DNA of 64,000 bases from Sambucus nigra (GCA_949130495.1 OX422221.1:25617917-25681916); one strand, 5' to 3'. Counted from the first letter of the stretch, positions 51,043 through 61,661 are shown. The notes: generated from the letters alone by a model not told the origin. Numbers and translations: made by a program.

Positions 51043-51047
51043 TTAAT
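51043..51047 (+). repeat. target site duplication of Tat element, left
   Basis: TTAAT, repeated at 62572-62576. The uninterrupted region in X copy A is around 29578-29600. Confidence 0.9.
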
Positions 51048-51962
51048 TGATGATGCTTAAAACACCACCACCAGATAAGAGGTAGGAAAGATCACACGAT
51101 AATAACAATGACAACATTAGATTTATATATGCATGTAGGTATATAGAAGGATGTGATTAGAAGAGGAATGAAGACAATAATGTATAGTGATTCAACCAAT
51201 CAGGCCTACATCCACTGTGAGTGTGTGATCCACTAAATATGGGCACTATTGGCCTTGGATACAATGAACATAATTTTTCTCTCTCTACTGTGTGTACATA
51301 CATAGTTTCAATGAGGGTTACAATTATCGATCCTCCTTTAAGGTTGAAGATGACAAGTATATATAGGGCTTGGGGGGTGTAGTGTAACCCCCCCCCCCCC
51401 AGCATGCAATGAGCCTGTGAATGATGATCTAACCAACCCCCTGTTGACACCTAGTTGGGCGACTTGTAGGTAATGATGACATAATATTCCCTAACATGAG
51501 GGAATGATCTTGTTATAACGGTTTAGTCCACGTGCTACATGAGTCCCACGTGCATCGTCCCACGTATCTCCCAAATCACGCGCCATGATGGTTTTGCCCT
51601 CGGCTTATGGTGACAGGACGAGGCTGAGATTGATGATGACCTATTAGGTGTCCTGACTGTTGGATGTAGGATCTTTGTATTGTCGGCCCCCATATGGTCG
51701 GCCAGTCCTTTCATCGTTCGAATAGACCTAAGTTGAGGCTTCTGTCCTGACGAGGTTGGGCTGATTCGGGTCATCAAACTTGTCAATAGTGGGGTCGGCC
51801 TCCATAGGTTCGTCTGGTCGTCTGAACTATGTTGACAATGATGGGTTCGTCTTGGCTAACCCCATGTCTTCAGTATGATCAAATGGGGGTAGAAGTAGAG
51901 TTAGGCCCTTGTCCTAGACGAGACTACCCTCAGCCTGGACGAGGGTGTATTTTGGTATATCA
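51048..51962 (-). repeat. Tat 3' LTR
   Basis: 915 bp; plus strand from TGATGATGCTTAAAACACC to GTATTTTGGTATATCA. It matches 61662-62571 with scattered substitutions. A 13-base C run near 51388-51401 is expanded relative to the 5' LTR. Confidence 0.92.
51358..51365 (-). promoter_or_regulatory. TATA box in the Tat 3' LTR
   Basis: TATATATA on the minus strand in the context CCCTATATATACTTGTC; the partner in the 5' LTR is at 61972-61979. Confidence 0.6.
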
Positions 51963-51985
51963 ATAACCCCTAGCCCTTAGCTATT
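51963..51985 (-). promoter_or_regulatory. Tat polypurine tract
   Basis: The minus strand reads AAGGGCTAGGGGTTAT immediately before the 3' LTR. It is interrupted by a few pyrimidines. Confidence 0.65.
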
Positions 51986-52765
51986 GATGATGTTGAGATG
52001 TCTAAGGGGTAATATTGTCTTTGGATGTCGAGTTGAAGAGTGTCCAAGTTGATGAGTGACATTTTTTAGGTGTCAATCCTTGTTTTTTATTCCCCATAAA
52101 TGACGGTTGCACATCACACTTGGGACTATGTGCACCGCCTTGGTTTTTGGGCCCATAAATGACAAGGTATATAAGCATTTTGAAAAGACTTTTTCTCTTT
52201 CTTCTGTTTATTCTTCACGCGCCCCATCTCTATCTAGCCTTGGCAGTTAACCTCCATTGTTGCATTTTCATGAAAGCTCCCAAGTTCCTTCCAGTTTCTT
52301 CCACTTTCGGTCTTCTTTTCTAGATAATCTCTTTGTCGTTCTTTCCATTTGTCTTCTCTTTTGTACTGAGTTTTATGTGATTTCGCCCATAGTTGTTTTT
52401 CTTCATTTTTTCGGTGGGTTTTTTGTCGCTTAGGGTTGTGTTTCCATCATTCATTGGTGCTAATAGGGCTAGGAATTGACTGGCAGGCCTTCCTGGTTCC
52501 CTCCCTCCCCCCCCCCCCCCCCCCCCACACACACATACACACGTCGTTTTGTGGCGGTTCAGCATTGATTTTTAGCTTTTTTTGGTTTTTCGGTGACCCT
52601 CTGGTCTTCTTCTCCGATGAATTTCGCTTGATTTATTGTTGGGTGTTCATACCTAAAAACCTTCATTTCTTTACGTCGATCTTAAAGTCAGTCTAGTCAA
52701 CGATTTCCTTTGTTTGTAGGTTATTTGGCAACAAAAAATCTTCTAAGTGTAGGGTCTTACCCTTA
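51986..52765 (+). promoter_or_regulatory. promoter and leader of the Tat antisense gene
   Basis: A TATA box (TATATAA) stands at 52168-52174, followed within 40 bp by a CT-rich stretch typical of plant leaders. A poly-C run (about 52502-52526) is probably a slipped microsatellite. The sequence TTTGTTTGTAG at 52712-52722 could be a splice acceptor for a leader intron; no donor could be chosen. The ATG used for the protein is at 52766. Confidence 0.5.
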
Positions 52766-53944
52766 ATGCTCCAAAAGCTTTATGATTTGGCCGAGTTTCC
52801 AACTTTGAGAGAGAGTTGCTTCACGAAGATTAGGAGAATAGAGGAAGAGAACAAGTCCAGACATAGGGCCGACCCTGTCTGGGTACGTCCCATTTTCCCA
52901 ATACCATTAGCTACAGTTTTACCATCACCCTCTGATCCCTTTGGGTTGTCCTATCGTCCATCTAAGAGTCAGAGTCAAGAAGAAGCCATAGATAGACGAG
53001 CCAGAGTGTCGTCTTCTTTTGGTGTTGGGACCTCTGGGTGAGACGACCCTTCAAGCATTAACCCCCACAAACGGGCTGAGGGAACAATTAACGCTGAAGC
53101 TGTCCCTGTTACTGCCATGTCCCCACTTGAATTCCAAGTCACTTTTCCAGGTGGCCCCCACACTTTGATAACAATGAGGATGATGCAGCTGGGGATGAGG
53201 GAAGTGAGGAAGAGAGTAGTGGGACTGAGGGCGAGAATGAGAGTTCAAATGTTAAGGAAGAGGTCGACACTTCAACAACCTCATCTTATGTCTCGTCTGT
53301 CAAGGATCTTGATCTCTTATTTTGGAGACATTTGTTTGGTGTAAAGCCTAATATAATTATGGGGATCCTAGATGAAGATGAGAAGGTCTTCAAGGGGAGA
53401 GAGGGATAAGTCACTATGTACGAGAAGATATTTAGGGTCGGCGTCAGGTTCTCTCTCCATCTTGCCATAGTTCACATACTCTCTACTTTTGGGGTTGTTC
53501 CTAACCAACTTCCTCCTAACTCCTAGAGGGTCATACTCGACTACATCTCCCTTTGGAAGAACACATTTACTAATGAGCCATCGGCTGGTCTGTTCCTGGC
53601 TTGTTACAACATAACTTCGTCGTCTAAGCAACCTGGGTACTTCCATCTAGGGTCTAGGAAATCAGACAAGAAGCTTCTTCATGTTGCTCAAACTTCTAAC
53701 CACGACTGGAACAAGAGGTTCTTCTTTGTTTCTGGGGATTGAGAATTCCTCATCGGGGTTAATCCCTCATAAGACAGTCTGAGGGTCCCAAGAGCAAGGT
53801 CTAACCCCTCCATGAAAGCAAGGTGAGACCATGGACTAAGCGTAGACAAGAAGGCTATAGCCTACTATTTGAGGGAAGAGGGGAAAGAGGGTGCAATTCC
53901 CAAGTTTGAAGATTTAATAACCCCTCATCTCCTCAAAGAAGTTG

Positions 53945-54069
53945 GTCTAAGGGTCGGCCCTTTGACATAATTATATGAGTTTCTTTTTGTCTAAATTACT
54001 TCTAAGTGTTCCCTCATTATTATTACTTGTATCTGATATGTCATCTTACCTTTGCAAGTCGTCCTCTAG
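53945..54069 (+). other. possible intron 1 of the antisense gene
   Basis: The frame before about 53944 and the frame after 54070 differ, and the sequence between is AT-rich and ends CTTTGCAAGTCGTCCTCTAG. A donor at GTTG/GTCTAAGGG would make a phase-1 intron that restores the frame. The acceptor is convincing; the donor is weak, and a nearby GT at 53953 gives the wrong phase. Confidence 0.35.
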
Positions 54070-54500
54070 GCATATCTGACACACTTTGGAAAATGTCGGC
54101 TTCAAGTTTGTTGGCTGGTCTTAAGAAGAAGGGAAAACATCCTCAACAACAACCGAAGAAAGCAACAAACTTGGGGCCAATAATTATGGGGCTGACCCCT
54201 ATGGACTCACGGAAGAGGAAAGAGAGAGACGCTCCTGTTGAGGGTTGGCACGATGACACCACGAGGATGAGGGTGGATACCGCTGATACGCGCACCAAGG
54301 GGACGAGTTCTTTATTCTCTCTAGATGATTTATGGTCGGCCAACATGACCAAGCTAAAGGCCTACCCCACCTCTCTGATTTCCCGTAGAAAGGCTGCTAA
54401 GACGGACATGTTCTCTGCCCCGTCTACGTCTGATTATGACTTTTTGGGGAAGATGCCCCCGCCCAAAGTCTACCACTTTTGGATTCAAAGTCTGGCCCAG

Positions 54501-54581
54501 GTACTTTTATCATATCCATTTTTTTTATAATTCAATAAATATCAATTGTTACCTCGTCTAACGTTGCTCTCATTGTTTCAG
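54501..54581 (+). other. intron 2 of the antisense gene
   Basis: 81 bp, phase 0. Donor CCCAG/GTACTTTTATC and acceptor CTCATTGTTTCAG/TCTATC fit plant consensus. The interior is T-rich and carries an in-frame stop, and the same frame resumes after it, joining ...FWIQSLAQ to SIRAFTSAMK.... This is the clearest splice structure in the window. Confidence 0.7.
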
Positions 54582-55361
54582 TCTATCCGCGCCTTTACGT
54601 CAGCCATGAAATGGATGGTTGAGAATTACCCAAATATTCACGAGGCTAAAAGGGTTGTTCAAAGCGAGGAAAGCTTGAAGGCAGAGATGGAGAGTCTCAA
54701 GAAGGGGTTAGAGGGTGTGAGGACCAACCATTCTAGAGTTCTCGAGGAGCTGGGAAAGGAGCACGCTGAGCAGTTAATGCAGAAAGACAATCTTCTTAAG
54801 GCCAAGGACGAGGCTCTGACCAATCAAGCAACACAATTTAAGTCAGATCTTGAGGTAGCTATTCAGAGGGCTGGGGCTAATGCTATGTAGGCATATAAAC
54901 TCTTTGATACGTTCCAAGTCTTAGTCCTTGAGTACTTGGAGAGAGGAATTAGGAAGGCCTGTCGGTGGGTCGTCTTAAAGCTTTCCGACGCAGTTTCAGC
55001 CATCCGCCCTGCTTTGGAGGCTGTAGATATTGAAGACCCCTTAATGGATGAGGTCATGTCCTATGTGGAGTCTCGAATAGCTGTTGAGGGAACAGGTACA
55101 TCGGAGGGTTGGCCAGTCGCTGAAGATACCGTGCCGGAAAATGCTGAGACGCTGCCCACTACGACAGCTCCTTAGGGTGGCCGTCTGTGACCTCTACCCT
55201 TTTTCTATAACTTCATTTTGCCTTGTATTCTTCTCTACCTTTATTTTTGACACCTAGGGTATCATCCCCTGATTATATTGTAATGTTTTGTATATTCAAT
55301 GACAGTACCTTTATTTTCTATTTGGTCTTTTTATTCCGCCATTTATTTTGCCATTTGTATG

Positions 55362-56110
55362 TTCTCCCTCGTCTTTCTTGAGGGTGAATGGAGGGTCGTC
55401 CATACCATTCATCCTTATCATAGCCGAGGGTGGTTATCCACCAAATCAATGATGTTTTCAATTATTAAGTCCTCCCTCGTCTTTCTTGAGAGTGAATGGA
55501 GTGTAATCCCTACCATTCACCCTCATCATAGCCGAGGGTGGTTATCCACCAAATTAATGATGTTTTCAATTATTAAGTCCTGCCTCATCCTTCATGAGAG
55601 TGAATGGAGGGTCGTCCCTAACATTCACCCTCATCATAGCCGGGGGTGGTTATCCGCCAAATTTTTGATATTTTCAATTATTAAGTCCTCACTCGTCTTT
55701 CTTAAGAGTGAATGGAGGGTCGTCCCTACCATTCACCCTCGTCATAGACGAGGGTGGTTATCCACCAAATTGATGGTGTTTTTAATTAATAATTCCCCCC
55801 TCATATTTCTTGAGAGTGAATGGAGGGTCGTCCCTACCATTCACCCTCATCATAACCGAGGATGGTTATCCACCAAATAGACGGTGTTTTCAATTATTAA
55901 GTCCTCCCTTGTATTTCTTGAGAGTGAATGGAGAGTTGCCCCTACCATTCACCCTCATCATAGCCGAGGGTGGTTAGCTACCAAATTAATGATGTTTTTA
56001 ATTATTAAGTCCTCCCTCATTTTATTTGAGAGTAAATGGAGGGTCGTCCCTACCATTCACCCACATCATAGCTGAGGGTGGTTATCCACCAAATTGATGG
56101 TGTTTTCACA
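55362..56110. repeat. 108-bp minisatellite, seven units plus a partial eighth
   Basis: The landmark GTGAATGGA (or a variant) starts at 55384, 55492, 55600, 55708, 55816, 55924 and 56032: six consecutive spacings of exactly 108 bp. Each unit contains two hairpins: GTGAATGGAGGG against CCCTACCATTCAC, and CACCCTC against GAGGGTG about 9 bases apart. A degenerate further unit runs to about 56160. Because 108 is a multiple of three, one plus-strand frame stays open for 193 codons as a 36-residue repeat; I do not treat this as a gene. It lies in the Tat element after integrase. Confidence 0.95.
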
Positions 56111-56559
56111 ACTAAATGCCCCTCAATGTTATTGGAATTATATGGATGAGGTTGTCCCCATCCATGATGTCGTATCACCGAAGAGCATTGAAGCCTACTT
56201 CACAGTGAATGATATTCTGTGGCTTATCATGAATTATCCCGATAGATACCTAATTTGGCAAACACAGGATGAGGGGCCAGTCAAATATTCTCATTAACAT
56301 TCCAAGTGTTCTATGAAAAAACACATTCATTACAATTGTGAACAAGTGGGACATCAACTATAACATTATTAGTAATGTTTCTTCAAATGATCTGCGTTCC
56401 AGGAGTTTGAAAAGGGTTCCCCCTCAAGGTTCTATAGACTATAGGTTCCTAGGACAACTTCATATGTGACCCTATAAGGGCCATGCCAATTTGGGTGGAG
56501 CTTGTCAGGTTTTTGCCATGTGTTTTCAAGGACTACGTCCCCCACAACGATCAGACTTT
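56111..56559 (-). other. end of Tat pol and post-pol region
   Basis: Contains the decayed C-terminal tail of integrase on the minus strand (about 56460-56559) and a transition into the tandem repeats, including a partial, rearranged repeat unit near 56120-56170. No independent gene is seen. Confidence 0.5.
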
Positions 56560-57846
56560 TCTTTACCCTCTCATTATAAAACTTGGTTGTCCTCTACTGG
56601 TAGGCTTCTTGTCTTATCTCAGCATCTTCTCTTCTTTCCTCAATAATGTGTAGATCAAGTTTCCTTTCTTCCATATTTCTCCGAGGATCATACATTTGAA
56701 CTCTGTGAGTTAGAAACCCAATTTCAGTTGGGATTATAGCTTCTGAGTCATATGCCAACATGGGAGGGGTTTCCCCGGTAGGAGTTTTTATTGTCCTCTT
56801 GTAGGCCAACAACACAGCATATACCTCCTCAACCCATCTTCCTTTTACCTATTCAAGTTTTCTTTTATCCCTTCCAGAATCGTTTGATTGGTAACCTCAG
56901 TTTGCCCATTATCCTAAGGTCAGCCTAGGGTAGAGAGGAAATGTTTGATCCCAACTCTTTCGCAGTATTTCTCGAGAGAATCATTCTTAAACTGAGTCCC
57001 ATCATCTGAGATGAGGTTTTGGGGAGACCATACATGCATATGATATTCATCCAGATGAACTGGAAGGTCTTTTACTTCGTGATTATGATCATTGCTCTGC
57101 CTCTACCCATTTTGAAAAATAACCGATCGCTACGATCAAGTTTCGATAGTTATTGACAGTTCCAGGCAAGGGTCCTACCAAATTGATTCCCCATACTGTA
57201 AATGTCAATGGATATGTTATGGAGGTAATAGGTTGGTGGGTCTAGTGAGGGATGGTGGCGAACCTCTAACATTTACCACACTTCTTCACTTATACCGTAG
57301 CATCCTTCACCAAGGTGGGCCACCAGTATCCCTAGGTGACTATCCTCTTAGCTACAACCTACCCCCGATGTCGCTTGAACAAGATCCCTCGTGAACATCT
57401 TACAAGATATATGGAACCTTTGAAAGGTGGATACACCTGAGTAAAGGGAGCAAAAACCCCTTTTTGTATAAGATGTCCCCGATGATAGTGAATTTCGCAG
57501 CTCTGTACCTCAACTTCTTCCTTTCTGGTTTTGATTATGGCATCTCCCCCTCTTTAATATATGTGACTAGAGGGTCCATCTATGAAGCTTACCTATTCAT
57601 ATTTAGGCATGATCCAAGTGTTCCATCTGCATCTTCAATCGTTGGCCAAAGTAGAATTTCTACTTGCACTGGTCTCTTGATATTTGTCCTAGTTGTTGAG
57701 GCTAGTCTAGCAAGTGCATTGGCTCGACCATTGTCCAGTCGAGGTATCCTCTTTAACTTGACTTATTTGAAGACTTTAAATAGTGACTTTACTCTCTCAA
57801 TATATTTGGCCATTCTCTCATCCTTAGCCTCGTATGCTCCTAGTAT
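56560..57846 (-). pseudogene. pol: Tat integrase, broken
   Basis: From high to low coordinates on the minus strand: an eroded zinc-binding region with YWWPTLVKDAT-like sequence near 57330, a core with VGPLPGTVNN and YFSKWVEAE near 57130-57200, and SDDGTQFKNDSLEKYCERVG near 56980, which holds the second catalytic Asp. Then MLLAYKRTIKTPTGETPPML and SEAIIPTEIGFLTHRVQMYD (56594-56815), the conserved C-terminal part of Tat and Athila integrases. Many stops and frame changes separate these pieces. The enzyme would have inserted the cDNA. It follows RNase H directly, as expected. Confidence 0.8.
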
Positions 57847-58075
57847 CTAATTCACTACCAACCTTGAATAACTATGGACCAAGATCTGGCCATCACTAAG
57901 AGATCTAGCCAAGGAGAGGCCTAATATAAGGGCCTCATATTCTGACTCATTATTAAAGGCTTTGAAGTTGAACCTCAGGGCATATTCGATGTTCAAGTCG
58001 TCTGATGCCGATACTATCAATCGAGCTCCACTTTCGCTCTCGCAGGAAGACCCATCAACAAAGAGATCCCACACA
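57847..58075 (-). pseudogene. pol: Tat second (archaeal-like) RNase H domain
   Basis: The minus strand reads WDLFVDGSSCESESGARLIV, then LNIEYALRFNFKAFNNESEY and EALILGLSLARSLSDGQILV. This is the additional RNase H that distinguishes Tat elements from other plant gypsy lineages, placed between the normal RNase H and integrase. The first catalytic Asp (FVDG) and the Glu of NNESEYEAL are kept. The later catalytic Asp, expected in an HSDS-type motif, is Tyr here (HSYSRLVVN), and a TAG follows where the family has Gln. The domain is thus recognisable but not functional. Confidence 0.8.
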
Positions 58076-58800
58076 GCATGTCCCTCTGAGAAATTTTTCT
58101 CATAGAGGGATCCCTTCCTAAAGAGGTATCTTCCCTCTTCATTTTCAATAACTTTTTCTCTAGCTTCACTTATCTCGGCCTCATCTGTGGAAGGGTTAAC
58201 AATTCTGCCTTGTTGGATATCTATCTTCTTGAGGTTCTCATTTTCATCCTTGGCCTCTTCCCAAGTAAACTCATCCATGAAATGTGAAAATGCTTTCCCC
58301 TTGATGTCCATGCTAGGTTGATACACAATTTCAAACTCTCTCATCTTTATATCCCAAGCCATTAGCCTCCCCGATTTCTTTGGCTTATGTATGACCTTCC
58401 TAAGAGGGGAATTAGTGAGGATGACCATTATATAGGACTAGAAGTATGGATTCATATTCATTGAGGCGTTAATTAAATCATAGGCTAACTTATCCATCCT
58501 AGGGTATCTTTTATCTACCCCTTAGAGTGATTTACTATTGAAATACACTGGTTTTTGCACTTCCTCTTCTTCTCTCACAATAGCACCGTTGATGCCTGAC
58601 TCTGAGATGGCTAGGTACACGTACAATCTTTCGCCATGTACTATACATGATAGAAGTAAAGGGAACCCCAGGTAGGACTTAAGTTCTTTGAAAGCCTTAT
58701 TACACTCTTCTATACATTCAAAAGCTTTTCTGAGAACTTTAAAAAATAGTAGACACTTGTTTGTTGCTCGCGATATGAACCTATTCAAAGAAGCCACTTA
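58076..58800 (-). pseudogene. pol: Tat RNase H (retroviral type) and linker, broken
   Basis: 58522-58797 reads MASLNRFISRATNKCLLFFK, then LYVYLAISESGINGAIVREE, the start of the gypsy RNase H after the RT connection. After stops near 58430-58520 the frame resumes with KPKKSGRLMAWDIKMREFEI, VYQPSMDIKGKAFSHFMDEF. The normally acidic catalytic positions are partly lost. The linker that follows (KKIDIQQGRIVNPSTDEAEI) leads to the second RNase H in the same frame. Confidence 0.8.
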
Positions 58801-58879
58801 TCTTGTGAGCTTTGAAAATCTTTAATGGTCTTGGGGGTATTCATTTCTAGCATAGCCTTTATCTTCTCAGGATTGACCT

Positions 58880-59605
58880 CGATACCCCTTTAATTGATGA
58901 TGAACCCTAATAACTTTCCTGCTCCGACCCCAAAATGTACTTGGCAACGTTGAGTTTCATCTGGTACTTGTCCATCATGTCAAACGTCCTTTCAAGGTCG
59001 GCCACATGATCCTTAGCCTTTAAGCTCTTGGTCAAAATGTCATCTATATAGACCTCTATAGACATCCCTATTCGGTCCTCGAACATTTTATTCACCAGGC
59101 GTTCATATTTGCCCCTGCATTTTTCAGACCAAAGGGCATGACCCTATAATAGTAAGTCCATTTTTCAGTAATGAAAGATATTTTCTCTGAGTCCCCAGGG
59201 TTCATGAAGATCTGGTTGTATCCCGAATATGAATCCATGAAGCTCATTAGCTCATGGCCTGTAGTAGCGTCCATCATCTGATCAATTCAGGAAAGAGGTA
59301 AACTGTCTTTGGGGCAGTGTTTTTTGACGTCAGTGAAGTCTACACATATTATTCATTTACCATTTTCTTTAGGGACTATAACCACGTTAGACAACCATTC
59401 AGTATAGATGACTGCCCTGATAAATTCAACCTCTTCTATCTTCTTGACCTCATCCCTTATGACTTCATATTTCTATCGAGAATAAATTATCCTCTTCTGC
59501 TTTATCATCTTGGCATCCTCTACCACGTTGAGCTTGTGACACATGATTAGGTGGTCAATTCCCATCATGTCTATATGACTCTATGCAAAGACGTGTTGTC
59601 TTCTC
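58880..59605 (-). pseudogene. pol: Tat reverse transcriptase, broken
   Basis: The minus strand shows EVIRDEVKKIEEVEFIRAVI, then YTEWLSNVVIVPKENGK, MMDATTGHELMSFMDSYSGY and MPFGLKNAGA. After a frameshift at about 59095 comes the catalytic VYIDDILTKSLKAKDHVADL with both Asp of YxDD intact. The motif set MDSYSGYN, MPFGLKNAGA and KSLKAxDHVADLE is typical of the Tat/Athila branch. At least three stops precede 59280. A plus-strand frame at 59317-59550 is only the shadow of this gene. Confidence 0.88.
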
Positions 59606-59658
59606 CTCAGTAGCTTGATGAGCTCTTCTTTTATATCTGGATTTAGGGCCTTGCCTAC

Positions 59659-60303
59659 TTAGATGGTTTTTTTCGATTCATCCTCATTGAAGATGGTGGA
59701 TTCTACCTCTTCCACGTATTCTTCCTTCTTTAAATCAGTCTCATCCTTGGGGTCAAGGGTATTAATATTATAAGTAGTGGTTTCTTTCTTGTGCCCCTCT
59801 CCTTCCTCGACTGAGTTAAAGTAGCATTCTCGTGTCGTCGTCTGGTCACCCTGAACTTCCCCTACCCGATAAGGAGTCAAAAATTTTATCATCTGGTGAA
59901 CCGTGGATGGCACGACCTTAAATTCCTTGAGGGCTACCCATCCCAGTATAATTTTGTAGGTTGAGAAGACATTTTTGTCCATTACAAAAAAGTTGACCTT
60001 ACTGGTAAGCCATCTTGGCCACTCGTCTCCGATTTCTACATTAGCCTCATACACTCCCAGGGGATGAACCTTTTCCCCACTAAAACTAATCAAGGGATGA
60101 TGGTATGGGATGAGCCTAGCACGGATGACTCCCAAGGATTTAAAACATAGCCAAAACATCTCATTTGCAGAACTGCCCCCATCTACCAAGATCCTCAGCA
60201 CCTCACATTCGTGCACCCTGGTGGTGATGACGAGAGGGTCATCATGTGGAGATAATAGGCCCTTGAAGTCCATCCTTGAGAAACCCACCATCTGAGTATC
60301 CAT
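59659..60303 (-). pseudogene. pol: Tat protease region, open frame of 214 codons
   Basis: The frame reads MDTQMVGFSRMDFKGLLSPH, DDPLVITTRVHECEVLRILV, then the aspartic site VDGGSSANEMFW at about residue 40, FSGEKVHPLGVYEANVEIGD, and KIILGWVALKEFKVVPSTVH (the second protease signature, I-I-L-G). Then comes TTTRECYFNSVEE, a short block always present between protease and RT in Tat and Athila polyproteins. It is continuous with gag in the same frame. The protease would process the polyprotein. This is one of the few Tat pieces without an internal stop, but it is cut off from RT by a stop at its end. Confidence 0.85.
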
Positions 60304-61650
60304 ATCAACATTCTACCTCTTTTCTGGCTCGACTTCGATAGAGGTTGAGTGCACAACTTTCATCCTTGCCTTGGCCTCAGCTACATGGGCCTTCCTATCG
60401 TTGAATTCTGATCATCCTCTCGCTAGGCCCCCGAAGATTATTCCAACTTCGAACGAGATCATATTCAGTCTTTTCAAAGGGACCCCGGAGATTATCCTTT
60501 GAAAAGAGTATATGTTTGCCGCTGATTGGTACATCTCAATATGATGGACCGATTTGGTACTATCGTCAAACCTTGGGGTAACCAGAGGTGGCTTAAACTT
60601 GGATGGCATTAGGAAGTTGACTATATTTGCCACAAAGGGTGAGCCTATGGAATATCTTCTTTGGAGAGGGTCTCAGCTTTTTAGGATATCACCAATTTTA
60701 TCCTCCAGCCTCGGAATTGAGTCATTCCACGGCCTCATAGGGTCGGCTTGGATGATGTTATCCCCGGTCGCTTCTCTGGGTTGAACTGAGGGATCTGCTA
60801 CAGCGAACCTTTATCAGCTATTTACTTCTCCCTGACCTTCGTCTCATCCATGGGGGGTTAGCCATTATGGGGTCGTCCATCTACTGCCTCTCTTCTGTAT
60901 CATGCGAGACTTCTTGATCTGGACAATCTTTCTTTCAGGTCATTGGCTAGTTTTAACCTCTCAAAGGCCGACCCTCTGCTCAAATGGTCAAAAGCTGAGC
61001 CTCTCGAGCGATCGTCAGGATTCTATCTTATGCACCTCCCTTGGCTATGGATCGTACAATATTATTGAAGACCTCATATGGCTCCGAAAAATCTATAGGA
61101 GCTTCTTCCACTCCCACATCGTCATATCCATCCTCCTAGCAAAGGTTTCCTTGCCTCCCCAGGCACAGACGCTGTGGGTCAAAAACATTCCTCCTCCGTT
61201 TTGGAGGTGAAAGGTCTTTACGTGGTGCTTGGGGTGCTCCCTTGGGCTCATGTTATCCTGGTGCAGCCACCGGAGTAATCATATCCGGTGAGACTCAGGG
61301 TGGTCTCAGTATGTCTTAGCCAAGAGATGCAAATTGCTCTCGCATAACCTGCTAGCTTACTGGCAAAGATTTCAGGGCGGTAACCACCTTAGCCATCTCA
61401 GACTGAGGTGATATATGGATGGAACTGGGTCCTACTCCGCTGGCCGGTGGAGGAGGTGATGGTAACTCTGGTGCAATATCTTTGAGATGTGACGAGATGA
61501 CTGATCAAAAAACTAATGAGATTGATGACCTTGATGTACATCCTTCAATGGTGAAACAGCTCCACGCGCAGGGGGAGGACTGGTTCACCACTAGAGTTTT
61601 CGACGAGGTCAAGCTGCATAGAGGAAGAGATAACTTCTACTTCCCATAAA
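60304..61650 (-). pseudogene. gag: Tat gag, broken
   Basis: The clearest part, 60412-60840, reads on the minus strand PMRPWNDSIPRLEDKIGDIL, then DPLQRRYSIGSPFVANIVNF, LMPSKFKPPLVTPRFDDSTK and SVHHIEMYQSAAN. The pattern F-x-A-x-I-x-x-F-x-x-P-x-K-F-K-x-P, then DHIExY, marks the capsid start of Tat/Athila gag. Stops cut it near 60411, 60675 and upstream. The more 5' part is too decayed to read. Plus-strand frames at 60554-61210 and 61419-61649 are shadows. Confidence 0.75.
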
Positions 61651-61661
61651 CAGTGACAAAA
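61638..61661 (-). promoter_or_regulatory. probable Tat primer-binding site
   Basis: Directly inside the 5' LTR the minus strand reads TTTTGTCACTGTTTATGGGA. It keeps 11 of 18 positions of TGGCGCCGTTGCCGGGGA, the tRNA-Asp type site used by related elements, and several differences are C-to-T or G-to-A. The identity of the tRNA is tentative. Confidence 0.45.

Larger units (their letters stand above)
49450..51047 (+). mobile_element. X internal region B, first segment
   Basis: About 1.6 kb up to the Tat insertion. From about 49809 it aligns with X internal A. It holds the empty E1 site near 50508-50519 and the shared module at 50853-50940. No coding frame is recognisable. Confidence 0.82.
52766..55175 (+). 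pseudogene. antisense gene of the Tat element (gypsy-type transposon protein), broken
   Basis: Runs opposite to gag-pol, between the 3' LTR and the minisatellite. The first part starts MLQKLYDLAEFPTLRESC and has an acidic stretch. It then has a region (MYEKIFRVGVRFSLHLAIVH, then FLACYNITSSSKQPGYFHLG and HDWNKRFFFVSGD) resembling the plant putative gypsy-type transposon family (Transposase_28, PF04195). The second part is basic (LAGLKKKGKHPQQQPKKATN). The third has a long probable coiled coil (SLKAEMESLKKGLEGVRTNH). Two plausible introns (about 53945-54069 and 54501-54581) join the parts in frame. Breaks: stops at 53039, 53407, 53524, 53740, 53770, 53824 and 54888, and a frameshift near 53160. 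The stops at 53524 and 53740 fall where family members have Trp (TGG). Role unknown; such proteins have been compared with DNA-binding or gag-like factors. Confidence 0.7.

Noticed and set aside
55299..56075. Repeat protein gene over the 108-bp minisatellite
   Set aside because: The open frame is explained by a period divisible by three; no start context, domain or independent support.
60902..61210. Plus-strand frame opposite Tat gag (also 59317-59550 and 57464-57850)
   Set aside because: These are shadows of gag, RT and integrase on the minus strand, whose translations match known retrotransposon motifs.
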